In this document: one piece after another, positions 16,824 to 25,971 of the stretch
Layout: each line of letters opens with the position of its first letter
Position numbering within the stretch: position 1 is the first letter of the stretch
NCBI GenBank assembly: GCA_016794625.1
Contig: JAEUGY010000096.1
Coordinates: 34,814-98,813 of the forward strand
DNA: 64,000 nt
Direction: 5' to 3'
From: Opitutaceae bacterium
GTDB taxonomy: Bacteria > Verrucomicrobiota > Verrucomicrobiia > Opitutales > Opitutaceae
Translations under genes and position numbers: made by a program
The notes under the pieces: model-generated
Seen by the model: the letters and a program-made list of their open reading frames with translations, nothing else
Database searches by the model: none
What the model was told of the DNA's origin: nothing

Positions 16824-19418
16824 ATGGCCACGCACTGCAAAGACTACGAGTTTCTCCAGATCGAACCCTATTGGCAGACCTATTGGTCTGATCACCAATC
16901 ATTCCGCGCTGCGAGCGACTCAACGAAGCCCAAGTACTACGTCCTGGACATGTTCCCCTACCCCTCGGGGTCCGGGCTGCATGTCGGCCACCCGGAAGGC
17001 TACACGGCCACCGACATCATCGCTCGCTACAAGCGGGCGAAGGGATTTGAGGTACTGCATCCCATTGGTTGGGATGCATTTGGACTGCCGGCGGAGCAGC
17101 ATGCAGTAAAGACCGGCACCCATCCGGCAAGTAATACTCAAAACAATATCAGCAAGTTTCGGCAGCAGATCAAGTCGCTCGGGTTCTCCTACGACTGGGA
17201 TCGGGAAATTGATACCACCGACCCGCGTTACCTGCGTTGGACGCAATGGATTTTTCTTCAACTCTTCAAACGTGGTCTGGCGTACGTCGACGAACGGCCG
17301 GTGTGGTGGTGCCCGGAATTGCGAACGGTTTTGGCCAACGAGGAAATCGTTGACGGAAAATCCGAAGTGGGAGGATTCCCCGTGGAACGACGCAACTTGC
17401 GCCAATGGGTCCTGCGGATCACCGCCTACGCGGAGCGTTTGCTGGCCGATCTGAAGGAAGTCGACTGGCCCGAGTCCACCAAGCGGATGCAAGAAGCTTG
17501 GATCGGTCGGAGCGAAGGCGCTGAGCTTCTCTTCGGACTCGAAGCCGCAAATCTGGGAGATCTCAAGGTCTTCACCACCCGGCCAGACACGATTTTTGGG
17601 GTCACCTACATGGTGCTCGCCCCCGAGCATCCGCTGGTGGCCGCCTTGACCCTGCCCGCGATGCGTGCGGCCGTGGACGATTACCGACGCAAAGCGTCGG
17701 GCAAGAGCGACCTTGAGCGAACCGACCTCGCAAAGGACAAGTCCGGGGTCTTTACCGGATCATTCGCCATCAACCCGGCCAATGGAGCGAGGGTGCCCAT
17801 CTGGGTCGCAGACTACGTGGTCATGGGCTACGGCACCGGAGCCATCATGGCCGTCCCCGCCCACGATGAACGCGATTACGAGTTCGCCGTGCGTTATCAG
17901 TTGCCGATCATCCAGGTGATCGAGCCGGAGGTGGGTTCGGTCAATGGAACCGGATCACACGAGCTGCCATTCCTCGGCGAAGGCAACTTGGTTCACTCGG
18001 ACGGCTACACGGGGCTGCCGTGGCAGATCGCCAAGAAGAAGATCACGGAAGACCTTGCCGCGAAGCAGCGAGGTCGAGCCACGGTCAACTACAAACTCCG
18101 GGACTGGCTTTTTTCCCGGCAACGCTACTGGGGAGAGCCGTTTCCTGTTCTCTGGATCTCGTCCGAAGACTACCAGCGGTGTGCCGCCGCCGGCCTCAGC
18201 GCACTTCCCGCGACACCTGTCACCTATCGCGACGCGGCGAGCCAGACCGAGTGGTTTGCGCTGCCTTTGCCGGAGCAGTCGTTGCCTTTGGTGCTTCCGG
18301 ATGTCCAGAGCTACCTCCCCAGCGGATCCGGAGAAAGCCCTCTCGCCAATGTCACGGACTGGCTCGAAGTGTGGTATGACGTGAAGACCGGAGCAACGAT
18401 TCCGGCTTCGCAACCCCGCCCGGACAGCGGCGAGTGGATCCGCGGTCGCAGGGAAACCAATACGATGCCGCAGTGGGCGGGCTCCTGCTGGTATTACCTC
18501 CGCTTCACCGATCCCAAGAACGAACAGGCCTTTGCCTCGCCCCGAGCGCTCGAGTATTGGGGCGTGCCCGACCTCTATGTAGGAGGCGCGGAACACGCCG
18601 TTTTGCATCTTCTCTATGCGAGATTCTGGCACAAGGTCCTCTTCGACGAAGGCCTCGTCGGACAGAGCGAACCCTTCCGCAAGCTCTTTCATCAAGGCAT
18701 CATCCTGGGCGAGGACGGGGAAAAAATGTCCAAGAGCCGGGGCAACGTGGTCAATCCGGATGCCATCATCGCCAGCCACGGCACCGATACCCTGCGATTG
18801 TACCTCATGTTCCTTGGTCCGCTGGAGGCGATGAAGCCTTGGAATCCTCGAGGAATCGAGGGCGTCCATCGTTTTCTGCACCGAGTCTGGCGTCTGGCGC
18901 TGGGCGCCGACGGTGAGGGCAATCCCAAGATCAAGCCAGACACCCAGGAACCGGCCACCCTCGAAAAACTGCTCCACGAAACCATCAAGAAAGTAAGCGA
19001 GGACATCGAAACGCTGCGCTTCAACACCGCCATCTCGCAGATGATGGTCCTCAGCAACGCGATGCAGGACGCGCCGCAGCTTCGGACCTCCACCGTGCGG
19101 ACCTTGCTGCAACTGTTGGCACCCTTTGCACCCCACTTGGCCGAAGAGCTCTGGGCGAGGTTGGGCGGACAAGGCTCGATCGGGGCGGTCCCGTGGCCCG
19201 TGGCGGACACGGCAAAGCTCGTAAGCACCGAACTGAAGATAATAATGCAAGTAAACGGCAAGCACCGCGGGGAGTTCTTTGTCCCGGTGGGTACGCTCCA
19301 GGACGGCGCGTTCCAGACGGTTCAGGAGGATCCGAAACTTTCTTCCCACCTTGCGAACAAGACGATCAAGCGGGTGATTTATGTGCCGGGGAAGATTCTG
19401 AACATCGTCGTGGAGTAA
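16824..19418 (+). CDS. leuS: Leucyl-tRNA synthetase
   Basis: The 864-aa class I synthetase charges tRNA-Leu. The HIGH-type motif appears in PYPSGSGLHVGHPEGY and the KMSKS loop in GEKMSKSRGNVVNPD. The CP1 editing domain lies between, with FTTRPDTIFGVTYMVLAPEH and YGTGAIMAVPAHDERDYEF. Length is normal for bacterial LeuRS. The ATG at 16824 has no clear Shine-Dalgarno sequence (CTCCTTCTAATG), and the GC-rich leader upstream might matter for initiation. Confidence 0.98.
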   Translation: MATHCKDYEFLQIEPYWQTYWSDHQSFRAASDSTKPKYYVLDMFPYPSGSGLHVGHPEGYTATDIIARYKRAKGFEVLHPIGWDAFGLPAEQHAVKTGTHPASNTQNNISKFRQQIKSLGFSYDWDREIDTTDPRYLRWTQWIFLQLFKRGLAYVDERPVWWCPELRTVLANEEIVDGKSEVGGFPVERRNLRQWVLRITAYAERLLADLKEVDWPESTKRMQEAWIGRSEGAELLFGLEAANLGDLKVFTTRPDTIFGVTYMVLAPEHPLVAALTLPAMRAAVDDYRRKASGKSDLERTDLAKDKSGVFTGSFAINPANGARVPIWVADYVVMGYGTGAIMAVPAHDERDYEFAVRYQLPIIQVIEPEVGSVNGTGSHELPFLGEGNLVHSDGYTGLPWQIAKKKITEDLAAKQRGRATVNYKLRDWLFSRQRYWGEPFPVLWISSEDYQRCAAAGLSALPATPVTYRDAASQTEWFALPLPEQSLPLVLPDVQSYLPSGSGESPLANVTDWLEVWYDVKTGATIPASQPRPDSGEWIRGRRETNTMPQWAGSCWYYLRFTDPKNEQAFASPRALEYWGVPDLYVGGAEHAVLHLLYARFWHKVLFDEGLVGQSEPFRKLFHQGIILGEDGEKMSKSRGNVVNPDAIIASHGTDTLRLYLMFLGPLEAMKPWNPRGIEGVHRFLHRVWRLALGADGEGNPKIKPDTQEPATLEKLLHETIKKVSEDIETLRFNTAISQMMVLSNAMQDAPQLRTSTVRTLLQLLAPFAPHLAEELWARLGGQGSIGAVPWPVADTAKLVSTELKIIMQVNGKHRGEFFVPVGTLQDGAFQTVQEDPKLSSHLANKTIKRVIYVPGKILNIVVE

Positions 19419-19442
19419 TCGTTGACGACCGTGCGCCGCTAG

Positions 19443-19479
19443 GGGTTATTACCCACATGCTACGCATGCGTGTGCGTAG
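19443..19479. repeat. Two short inverted repeats between leuS and the polysaccharide operon
   Basis: GGGTTATTACCC (19443-19454) and CTACGCA-TGCGTG-TGCGTAG (19460-19479, perfect 7-bp arms) lie side by side in the 84-bp spacer before the FecR gene. No T-run follows, so a Rho-independent terminator is unlikely. They could be protein-binding sites controlling the downstream polysaccharide operon, or weak leuS 3' structures. Confidence 0.4.
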
Positions 19480-19502
19480 AAGCCCTTACCGTTTGTAGGT
19501 TG

Positions 19503-20447
19503 ATGAGACTTCACCAGCAGCGCCTAATTGCATCCATGAGAGCGTTGCAACGCCCCCGCGGGCTCCTGGTTGCATGCTTCGTGGTCGCGTATGTCTACCT
19601 CGGGGTAGGCGTTGTTACGCCTGCATTTGCCCAACGGAAGAATCCGGCGAGCAAACTCTATGTGGCTGAACTGGATGGATTCTCCGACCTCGATGTGGGC
19701 GAACGTATCGTTGAACTAAAGAAGGGCAACGTTCACGACGCCAACAACACCATCATTCGGACTCGAGTCGGTTCGAGCAACGCAATCGTGTTTTCGAACG
19801 GAACGGGACTGCATCTCGAGCCGGACACCGTACTGCGAATCGAACAGTTCATCCAAGAACCGTTTCTCCCGAACCGGACGGATTTGGATATCGAGCCGTC
19901 CGTTTCTCGCATGAGCCTCCACCTTACCCACGGAATGATCGGGCTGTGCACCAGCAAGCTCGTTGCGGGGAGCAGCATGGAGTTGAAGACACCCCATTTG
20001 ATGCTCCAAATCCGGGGTAAGCGAATCGTGGTCGAAACCAACGAACGGCGGACCATCGTGTCGTTGATCGAAGGTGACGTCACCGTACAGACGGGCGATC
20101 GGGAAGGCGGTGGCCGAACCTTGACCGCCTGGCAACGAGCCGTGGTCAAACCCATTTTGGCGAACGACTCCTTTGAATTGGTGGTTGAGGATATCCCCGA
20201 AGCGGAGCGAAGGGCGCTGGAGGACAAAGCGGCTCTGGCCTGCATGGCGCGACAGACGGTGTATTTTGACACGGGAGAAGGTGAAAATGCCGCGGTCCGG
20301 GCCGCACGCGGCGGCAACAGTGTGTTCGATCAAGGCGACGATGAGGTCATCCGACCCATCCCGGTGGTGCCGTCGATTCCCGAAGTTCCCACGTTTGTCA
20401 GCCCTTCGGAGATCGCTCCTCCCGGTGGGGGCGGAACGTCAGATTAA
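19503..20447 (+). CDS. Exported FecR-domain protein, first gene of a polysaccharide operon
   Basis: The 314-aa protein has a basic N-terminus, a hydrophobic export segment (GLLVACFVVAYVYLGVGVV) with likely cleavage after TPAFA, and a FecR-like beta domain. That domain runs through TRVGSSNAIVFSNGTGLHLEPDTVLRIEQF, LIEGDVTVQTG and RTLTAWQRAVV. The C-terminus is Pro-rich. Two in-frame ATGs (19503 and 19536) are possible; the second gives a more standard signal peptide. In this phylum such FecR proteins are often surface or periplasmic rather than TonB-linked. The next three genes follow within 15-20 nt each and encode an OMP, Wza-like and BY-kinase proteins. Confidence 0.8.
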   Translation: MRLHQQRLIASMRALQRPRGLLVACFVVAYVYLGVGVVTPAFAQRKNPASKLYVAELDGFSDLDVGERIVELKKGNVHDANNTIIRTRVGSSNAIVFSNGTGLHLEPDTVLRIEQFIQEPFLPNRTDLDIEPSVSRMSLHLTHGMIGLCTSKLVAGSSMELKTPHLMLQIRGKRIVVETNERRTIVSLIEGDVTVQTGDREGGGRTLTAWQRAVVKPILANDSFELVVEDIPEAERRALEDKAALACMARQTVYFDTGEGENAAVRAARGGNSVFDQGDDEVIRPIPVVPSIPEVPTFVSPSEIAPPGGGGTSD

Positions 20448-20467
20448 CGCTCGCCAGGACTCCCACC

Positions 20468-21607
20468 ATGTTCCTGTCCGACGCGTTTCAAAGAGTCCTC
20501 GCTGCAGCCATCGGCTTCGCCGTGCTTTTGCCCGACGCGCATGCCCTCCTGAGGCTGAATCGGGGCAAAGATCTCATCCACCTCACCGTGAACGGCCAGG
20601 TGGGTTGGGACTCCAATTTGTTTTCCACCGCCAACGGTCAGGGTGACGTGCTCGCCGTGGCGTCCGTCGTTGCCGACTACCAGCGAAGAGCGGGTGCCAT
20701 TGGACTCGATGCCGCGATCGGACTCGAGGCCGGACACTTCAACGAGTATGACACCGAGGACTACCTCAATCCTCGCGCCTCCGTGGAGTTCACAAAATCG
20801 TCCGGCCGGACCACGGGATCGTGGGCGAGTTCGGCCACACGAAAGAGCCAGGGGGATGTGGCGGCCAGTCTGCGCGCGGAGTCCTGGGACTACGACACCA
20901 CCCTCAATCTTCGCTATCCCGTCATCGAACGTTATTCCATCACCGGCTCGATCGGTTATGCGCGCACGGATTATCTCAACAGCCCGATCCTGGTCGACCT
21001 CAATACCACGCAGGCGTCGTCAGACCTCCTCTATGCCATCAATTCCCAACGGGATTTGATTGCGGGCTATCGCTACCGGGTGAGCGACAGTGCGGCCGAC
21101 ACCGTGTCGCGCGACAACGCGTTCATCGTCGGCCTCTCGGGCAAGATTCTCCCCAAAGTCTCGGGAACGGTTCGCGCGGGCTACCAATCGCGCCACACCA
21201 AGGCGCTCGGGATCGTGGAGAGAAACGATGGTCTCACGGCGGCGACCTCGGCCACCTGGAACATCAACGGTCGCTCCAGCCTCACTGCTCAAGTCACCCA
21301 TGACTTCGCCACGACCTCGACCGACGTGAGCACGGATTCCTCTGCCTATACCCTTGATTACAAGTCCGCCCTCAATCCGCGCTGGTCGGTCACCGCCGGT
21401 GCCGGCCTGGGGTTCCTGGAGTTTCTTGGTCAACGGGGCGCCGGGAGAAGCGACACCTACGCCACCGCCTCGCTCGGCGTGACCTGGAAGCGGAGCGACC
21501 TCCTCGCGGTTTCACTGTCGTACGCACACCTCAGCAACTGGTCCACCTTGGCCCTCGCCGACTACGCTCGCCACACGGTATCGCTCGGTGTTTCATCCCG
21601 ATTCTAA
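20468..21607 (+). CDS. Outer-membrane beta-barrel protein of the polysaccharide operon
   Basis: The 379-aa product has a signal peptide (VLAAAIGFAVLLPDAHA) followed by many alternating amphipathic strands and ends in an aromatic residue (SLGVSSRF), typical of beta-barrels. Strand-like repeats such as DTTLNLRYPVIERYSITGSIGY and SVTAGAGLGF recur. It resembles barrel proteins encoded with exopolysaccharide export genes (EpsL-like). It lies 20 nt after the FecR gene and 20 nt before the Wza-like gene, so a role in secreting or anchoring the polysaccharide is likely; this is context-based. Confidence 0.75.
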   Translation: MFLSDAFQRVLAAAIGFAVLLPDAHALLRLNRGKDLIHLTVNGQVGWDSNLFSTANGQGDVLAVASVVADYQRRAGAIGLDAAIGLEAGHFNEYDTEDYLNPRASVEFTKSSGRTTGSWASSATRKSQGDVAASLRAESWDYDTTLNLRYPVIERYSITGSIGYARTDYLNSPILVDLNTTQASSDLLYAINSQRDLIAGYRYRVSDSAADTVSRDNAFIVGLSGKILPKVSGTVRAGYQSRHTKALGIVERNDGLTAATSATWNINGRSSLTAQVTHDFATTSTDVSTDSSAYTLDYKSALNPRWSVTAGAGLGFLEFLGQRGAGRSDTYATASLGVTWKRSDLLAVSLSYAHLSNWSTLALADYARHTVSLGVSSRF

Positions 21608-21627
21608 CCTCTTCGGGAACCGGTCCT

Positions 21628-22278
21628 ATGCCTCTCTTTCGCCTTTCCGCACTCCTGCCGCTCGTCTGGAAATTCGCGCTCACATCGATCGCAGCACTCG
21701 TCGTTCACACTGCCCTCGGCCAAAGACTCCCCCCGACGGTGGGCACGCTTCCGCAAACCTACATTGTCGCACGAACGGATCGACTTCGCATCGAAGTCTA
21801 CCAGGAGGATGACCTTTCCCTGATTGCCCGTGTCGACGCTCAAGGCGCAGTCAATTTACCGCTCGTGGGCGAAGTCCTCGTCGAAGGAAAAACCATCGTC
21901 GAGGCTCAGCGCCTCATTGAACTCGCCTTCGTGGAAGGACGATTCCTGCGCTCCCCGAAAGTGACCGTAAACGTTGAAGAGTACGCACCGAGAGAAGTGA
22001 ACATCCATGGAATGGTCCGTAATCCGGGCCGAGTTCCACTTCCTGTGGAATCCACCTTCTCAATCGTCGATGCGGTGGTTAAGGCGGGCGGACTGAAAGA
22101 CACCGCCAAAGGCGATGCGGTTTCGCTAGTACGGACCCCTCCCGATGGAAAGACCATAAGGATAGAGAAGATCGATGTCGATGCCTTGCTCCTCGGAACC
22201 GCAAACATCGATCAATGGCCGCTCGCAAAGAAACTCGAACCTGGGGATTCGATCAACGTCCCGGAACGCCGATTCTAG
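21628..22278 (+). CDS. Polysaccharide export protein (Wza/OPX-like, short form)
   Basis: The 216-aa exported protein has an N-terminal hydrophobic signal (ending about HTALG) and a Poly_export domain (YIVARTDRLRIEVYQEDDLSLIARVDAQGAVNLPLVGEV). One SLBB domain follows (EVNIHGMVRNPGRVPL...SIVDAVVKAGGL). It lacks the lipobox cysteine and the C-terminal amphipathic helix of E. coli Wza (about 380 aa), so it is a short periplasmic OPX protein. It likely works with the barrel protein upstream and the co-polymerase/kinase downstream. Confidence 0.9.
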   Translation: MPLFRLSALLPLVWKFALTSIAALVVHTALGQRLPPTVGTLPQTYIVARTDRLRIEVYQEDDLSLIARVDAQGAVNLPLVGEVLVEGKTIVEAQRLIELAFVEGRFLRSPKVTVNVEEYAPREVNIHGMVRNPGRVPLPVESTFSIVDAVVKAGGLKDTAKGDAVSLVRTPPDGKTIRIEKIDVDALLLGTANIDQWPLAKKLEPGDSINVPERRF

Positions 22279-22293
22279 TCGCCGCCCATCGTC

Positions 22294-24462
22294 ATGGCCG
22301 AAAACCCACAAAAAAACTACGGTTCGTCCGCAAGCGGGCACTACGGCCGGGATGAACCCGCGGTGGAGCGGCGGTCCATCCGCGACTACTACATCATACT
22401 GAGGGAGCGACTCTGGATCGCGCTGCCGCTGGCGTTGCTCCTGTCGGTGGGGCTGGGTTACTTTCAGGCGCGGGAAACGCCCATGTTTTCCGCCACGGCC
22501 ACGATGCAGTTCGAAAAGGGAGAACGCATCGTCGAGGCACAGCAAGTGGTGGATCCGACGGTCACCAGCGAAATCGATCTCAATACCAATCTCCGTCTAC
22601 TCGAGAGCACCCGTCTGAAGTCCAGAGTCGCGAATTCGTTCACACCGGAGGAAGTCAAGATCCTCCAGGCTCCGTATATCAAGGACCTCAAGGCCGGCGC
22701 CACCCCTCCGGCGGTGGGCGACTGCCTCGGAATTCTGGCGGTCCAGTCGATTCGCAACAGCTACTTGATCAGCATCACCGTGGCCCACGAGTCCGCGGAG
22801 GCGAGTGCCCTGATCGCCAATCGTTATGTGGACCAGTTCATGCAGGACCTGCTGGAACGGGTCGGCGGCAGCAATGAATACGCGGTCGTCTATCTCCGGG
22901 CCATGGCGGAACAGTTGCGCAAGGACTCGGAAGCCGCGCAGCAAAGGCTCCTGGCCTACATGAAGGAGCACAATCTGGTCTCCCTCGACAGCAGCGCCAA
23001 CATCGTGACCGAGCGTCTTCGGAGCGTCAATACGGCGCTGCAGGCGGCCCGGCTGGAACGGCTGACGATCGAGCAGCTCTTCAACCAAGTCGAAGCGCAC
23101 AAGGCGGCCGGACGCGATCTCCTGGAAATTTCGTTCATCGCCTCCCATGGATCGGTCCCGGGCATTCGCGATCACCTGTCGGAACTGACGAGAACGGAGT
23201 CGATTCTATCGGAACGCTACCTTGAGCGTCACCCCAAGATCATCGATATCGCCCACGCTATCCGCGTATCCAAGGGTCAGCTGGAGACCGCCATTGCCCA
23301 GGCGGTGCGCGACCTCGCCAGCACCCTGGAGAAGGCCAAGGCGCAGGAGGCCTCGCTCGGCGCGGAGTACGCAAAACAAGAGGCGGCGCAGCTTCACCTT
23401 CGCGACATCTCGGTCGATTTTAGGACGCTCGAGAATCAGGCCAATGTGGCCTCTTTGAACTACACCCAGATTCTGAATCGCCTGACCGAGACCTCCACCA
23501 GCAAGAGCCTGGAGAAGTTTCCGGTGCGACCATTGGACCGCGCCTTCGTACCCGCCCTTCCCTACACCCCCAACCTGCAGCGAATCGCACGCAACAGCGC
23601 CGGCATTTTTGTCCTCGTGTTTTTTGGCGTGGCGTTCGGGTTGAGCCTGATCGACGACCGGATCAAGAGCGCCTGGGACGTCGAGACCTTCATCGGAGCG
23701 AACCTGCTGGGCATCATTCCCGAACTCAACGGGATCAAGGATGACGAGAAGTACACCATGGTGCTCGACAACAAGCAGTCGCCGGGCATGGAGGCCTTTC
23801 TCAGCGTCTACAGTTCGGTGAAGATCCACTCAAAACTGGATTTCCCGAAGACGATCCTGGTGACCTCGACGATTCCGGGAGAAGGCAAGACACTGGTGTC
23901 CTGCAATCTGGCTGGGAGCTTCGCGAAACATGCCAAGAGCACCCTGCTGGTGGACTGCGATCTACGGCGACCCATGCTGCACCGGCACTTCAAACAGACC
24001 AACGAAACGGGTCTGCTGTCGTGGTTCCAAAACGGCGCCCAGTTGGATGGAGACTTGCTCGCGAATCCGCATCTGGGCATCACGAAGGTCGGGGAAAATC
24101 TCTGGTTGCTCTGCTCCGGAGGTCGGTCCAAGAGCCCGACCGAACTGCTCGACAATCCCGTCTTCGGGCAGCTCCTCGACAAAATGAAGCGTCAGTTTGA
24201 ACTGGTCGTGGTCGACTCTCCGCCCCTGGGCGCGGTGACCGATTCGATGCTGATTGCGAACCGTGCCGACGAAATCGTTTATGTCTGCCGGTTCAACCGC
24301 GCCTACCGGAAGCACATCAAGCTCTACTTCAACACGCTTCGCGAAGGAAAGAATGAGATTCTCGGTGTCGTGCTGAACGGTCTCAATCCTCGCCGTATCG
24401 AGTACTACTCCAACTACCGGTACTACCGCAGTTACAAGAAGTACTACGGATCGCAGACTTGA
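22294..24462 (+). CDS. Polysaccharide co-polymerase fused to BY-family tyrosine autokinase (Wzc-like)
   Basis: The 722-aa inner-membrane protein has an N-terminal cytoplasmic tail and a first membrane segment at about residues 40-60. A Wzz domain follows, with long coiled-coil stretches, then a second membrane segment (IFVLVFFGVAFGLSLIDD). The C-terminal BY-kinase domain shows Walker A STIPGEGKTLVSCNLA, Walker A' LLVDCDLRRP and Walker B LVVVDSPP. The C-terminus is a tyrosine cluster (EYYSNYRYYRSYKKYYG), the autophosphorylation tail that controls chain length and export. It closes the FecR-OMP-Wza-kinase operon. No polymerase, flippase or glycosyltransferase genes are adjacent, so the assembly genes are elsewhere. 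Confidence 0.94.
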   Translation: MAENPQKNYGSSASGHYGRDEPAVERRSIRDYYIILRERLWIALPLALLLSVGLGYFQARETPMFSATATMQFEKGERIVEAQQVVDPTVTSEIDLNTNLRLLESTRLKSRVANSFTPEEVKILQAPYIKDLKAGATPPAVGDCLGILAVQSIRNSYLISITVAHESAEASALIANRYVDQFMQDLLERVGGSNEYAVVYLRAMAEQLRKDSEAAQQRLLAYMKEHNLVSLDSSANIVTERLRSVNTALQAARLERLTIEQLFNQVEAHKAAGRDLLEISFIASHGSVPGIRDHLSELTRTESILSERYLERHPKIIDIAHAIRVSKGQLETAIAQAVRDLASTLEKAKAQEASLGAEYAKQEAAQLHLRDISVDFRTLENQANVASLNYTQILNRLTETSTSKSLEKFPVRPLDRAFVPALPYTPNLQRIARNSAGIFVLVFFGVAFGLSLIDDRIKSAWDVETFIGANLLGIIPELNGIKDDEKYTMVLDNKQSPGMEAFLSVYSSVKIHSKLDFPKTILVTSTIPGEGKTLVSCNLAGSFAKHAKSTLLVDCDLRRPMLHRHFKQTNETGLLSWFQNGAQLDGDLLANPHLGITKVGENLWLLCSGGRSKSPTELLDNPVFGQLLDKMKRQFELVVVDSPPLGAVTDSMLIANRADEIVYVCRFNRAYRKHIKLYFNTLREGKNEILGVVLNGLNPRRIEYYSNYRYYRSYKKYYGSQT

Positions 24463-24517
24463 GTCGCCGTCGGTTCCAGCGGGTCCGCGTCGCAACCCTT
24501 CTTCCTGCCCTTCCACC

Positions 24518-25363
24518 ATGGCACTGTCCGGGTATCTGCCAGCCTCTTTCAAACCCGATCGCCCCCTCGTTCTCATCGCCGGCCAAGGCAGATACCCCGT
24601 CCTGATTGCGGATGCAGCCAGAAAATTAGGGATCACCGTCAAGCTCGTGGCATTCGAGGAGGAGACGCCACCCGAGCTATTCAACTCCTTTCCGGAAAGC
24701 GACCGGCGGCTCTTGCTCGTCGGGCAGCTCGGAAAGATGTTGCGCTCGTTGGAAGACTTCAAAGCGGGCTATGCGCTCATGGCCGGTCAAATCACGCCGC
24801 GGCGCCTCTTCAAGGGACTCCACCCGGACTTCAAGGCAACCCGGATTCTCTTCTCTCTTAAACGAAGAAATGCCGAGACCATCTTCGGTGCCATTGCCAA
24901 GGAGATCGAGGAGCTCGGAGTCGAATTGCTCGATGCCCGCAGCTTCATGGACGACCACATGGCAGCCTCCGGATGTATGACCGGTGGTCGTTTTCCCATC
25001 GCTCCGGAACATGTGGATCACGGAATTCAAATCGCTCGGGAGTGCGCCCGACTGGATATCGGACAAGGCTGCGTGGTCCGCCATGGCACCGTCCTCGCCG
25101 TGGAAGCGTTCGAAGGCACCGACGCCATGCTTCGCCGGGCGGGGGAATTCAAGACGGACGACGCGCTTTTTGTGAAGACGGTCAAGGTCCATCAAGACTA
25201 CCGTTTCGACGTCCCTGTCTTTGGCATCCGGACCCTCGAAACCATGCGCGAAGCAGGGCTTAAGACGGCCGCGCTTGAGGCGAATCGGGTGATCATGCTC
25301 GATAAAACCCAAGTCATCGCCCAAGCCCGGGCTTGGGGCATATCCCTCCTCGGCTTCCAATGA
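24518..25363 (+). CDS. lpxI: UDP-2,3-diacylglucosamine pyrophosphatase, LpxI type
   Basis: The 281-aa protein matches the DUF1009/LpxI family, which hydrolyses UDP-2,3-diacylglucosamine to lipid X and UMP in lipid A synthesis, replacing LpxH. Signature segments are LVLIAGQGRYPVLIADAARKLG, YALMAGQITPRRLFKG, LDARSFMDDHMAASG, GCVVRHGTVLAVEAFEGTDAM and the C-terminal MREAGLKTAALEANRVIMLD. Length is typical (about 270-285). It starts 55 nt after the BY-kinase gene and may be cotranscribed with it. Confidence 0.92.
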   Translation: MALSGYLPASFKPDRPLVLIAGQGRYPVLIADAARKLGITVKLVAFEEETPPELFNSFPESDRRLLLVGQLGKMLRSLEDFKAGYALMAGQITPRRLFKGLHPDFKATRILFSLKRRNAETIFGAIAKEIEELGVELLDARSFMDDHMAASGCMTGGRFPIAPEHVDHGIQIARECARLDIGQGCVVRHGTVLAVEAFEGTDAMLRRAGEFKTDDALFVKTVKVHQDYRFDVPVFGIRTLETMREAGLKTAALEANRVIMLDKTQVIAQARAWGISLLGFQ

Positions 25364-25485
25364 TCGCGTTGGGTACTTCACTGCAGATCAGTGATATACA
25401 ACGACGTTGGTCCGACCACCCCTCGGGCTCCAGGAGTTGCCCCTCACCGCTTGCGCCCGCCGACTGAGGTCATCACAGTCTTCCT

Positions 25486-25971
25486 ATGCAAAAGGACGTA
25501 GTCCAAGTTTCAGTCAAGGGGGTGATGCCCACCGCGAATGGATGCGCTGTCTTTCTCGGCAACGACGAGAAGACGTTCGTCATCTACGTCGACCATTCCG
25601 TTGGGAACGCGATTCAAATGACGCTCAACGGGATTAAAAAGGACCGTCCCCTCACCCACGATTTGATCGGACACATCCTGCTCGGCCTCGGAGCCAACCT
25701 GGAGCATATCGTCGTCAACGATATGAACGAGGGCACCTATTTTGCCCGCATCCTCCTGCGTATGGAAAATGAGCTGGGTAAGAAAATCATCGAGCTCGAT
25801 TCGCGCCCGTCGGATTCCATCGTGCTCGCCCTCCAGCAAAAGCGGCCCATCTATGTCGCCCGCAAGGTCTACGACGCGGTTGAGGACATGACCGAAATTC
25901 TTGAACGGGTCCTCAAGCAGCAAGCGTCAGAAGGTGAAGGCGAATCGGGCGACGATTCGACGGACAAATGA
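25486..25971 (+). CDS. Bifunctional nuclease family protein (DUF151)
   Basis: The 161-aa protein carries the DUF151/BFN domain: NGCAVFLGNDEKTFVIYVDHSVGNAIQ, RPLTHDLIGHILLGLGA, and the characteristic ELDSRPSDSIVLALQQKRPIYVARKV. Some family members have RNase/DNase activity, while in many bacteria the role is unknown. The C-terminus is a short acidic, helical tail. Its stop overlaps the Dus start by ATGA (25968-25971), so the two are probably translated together. Confidence 0.9.
   Translation: MQKDVVQVSVKGVMPTANGCAVFLGNDEKTFVIYVDHSVGNAIQMTLNGIKKDRPLTHDLIGHILLGLGANLEHIVVNDMNEGTYFARILLRMENELGKKIIELDSRPSDSIVLALQQKRPIYVARKVYDAVEDMTEILERVLKQQASEGEGESGDDSTDK

Noticed and set aside
17955..19349. A 464-codon open frame on the minus strand
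   Set aside because: Antisense to leuS and without recognisable domains.
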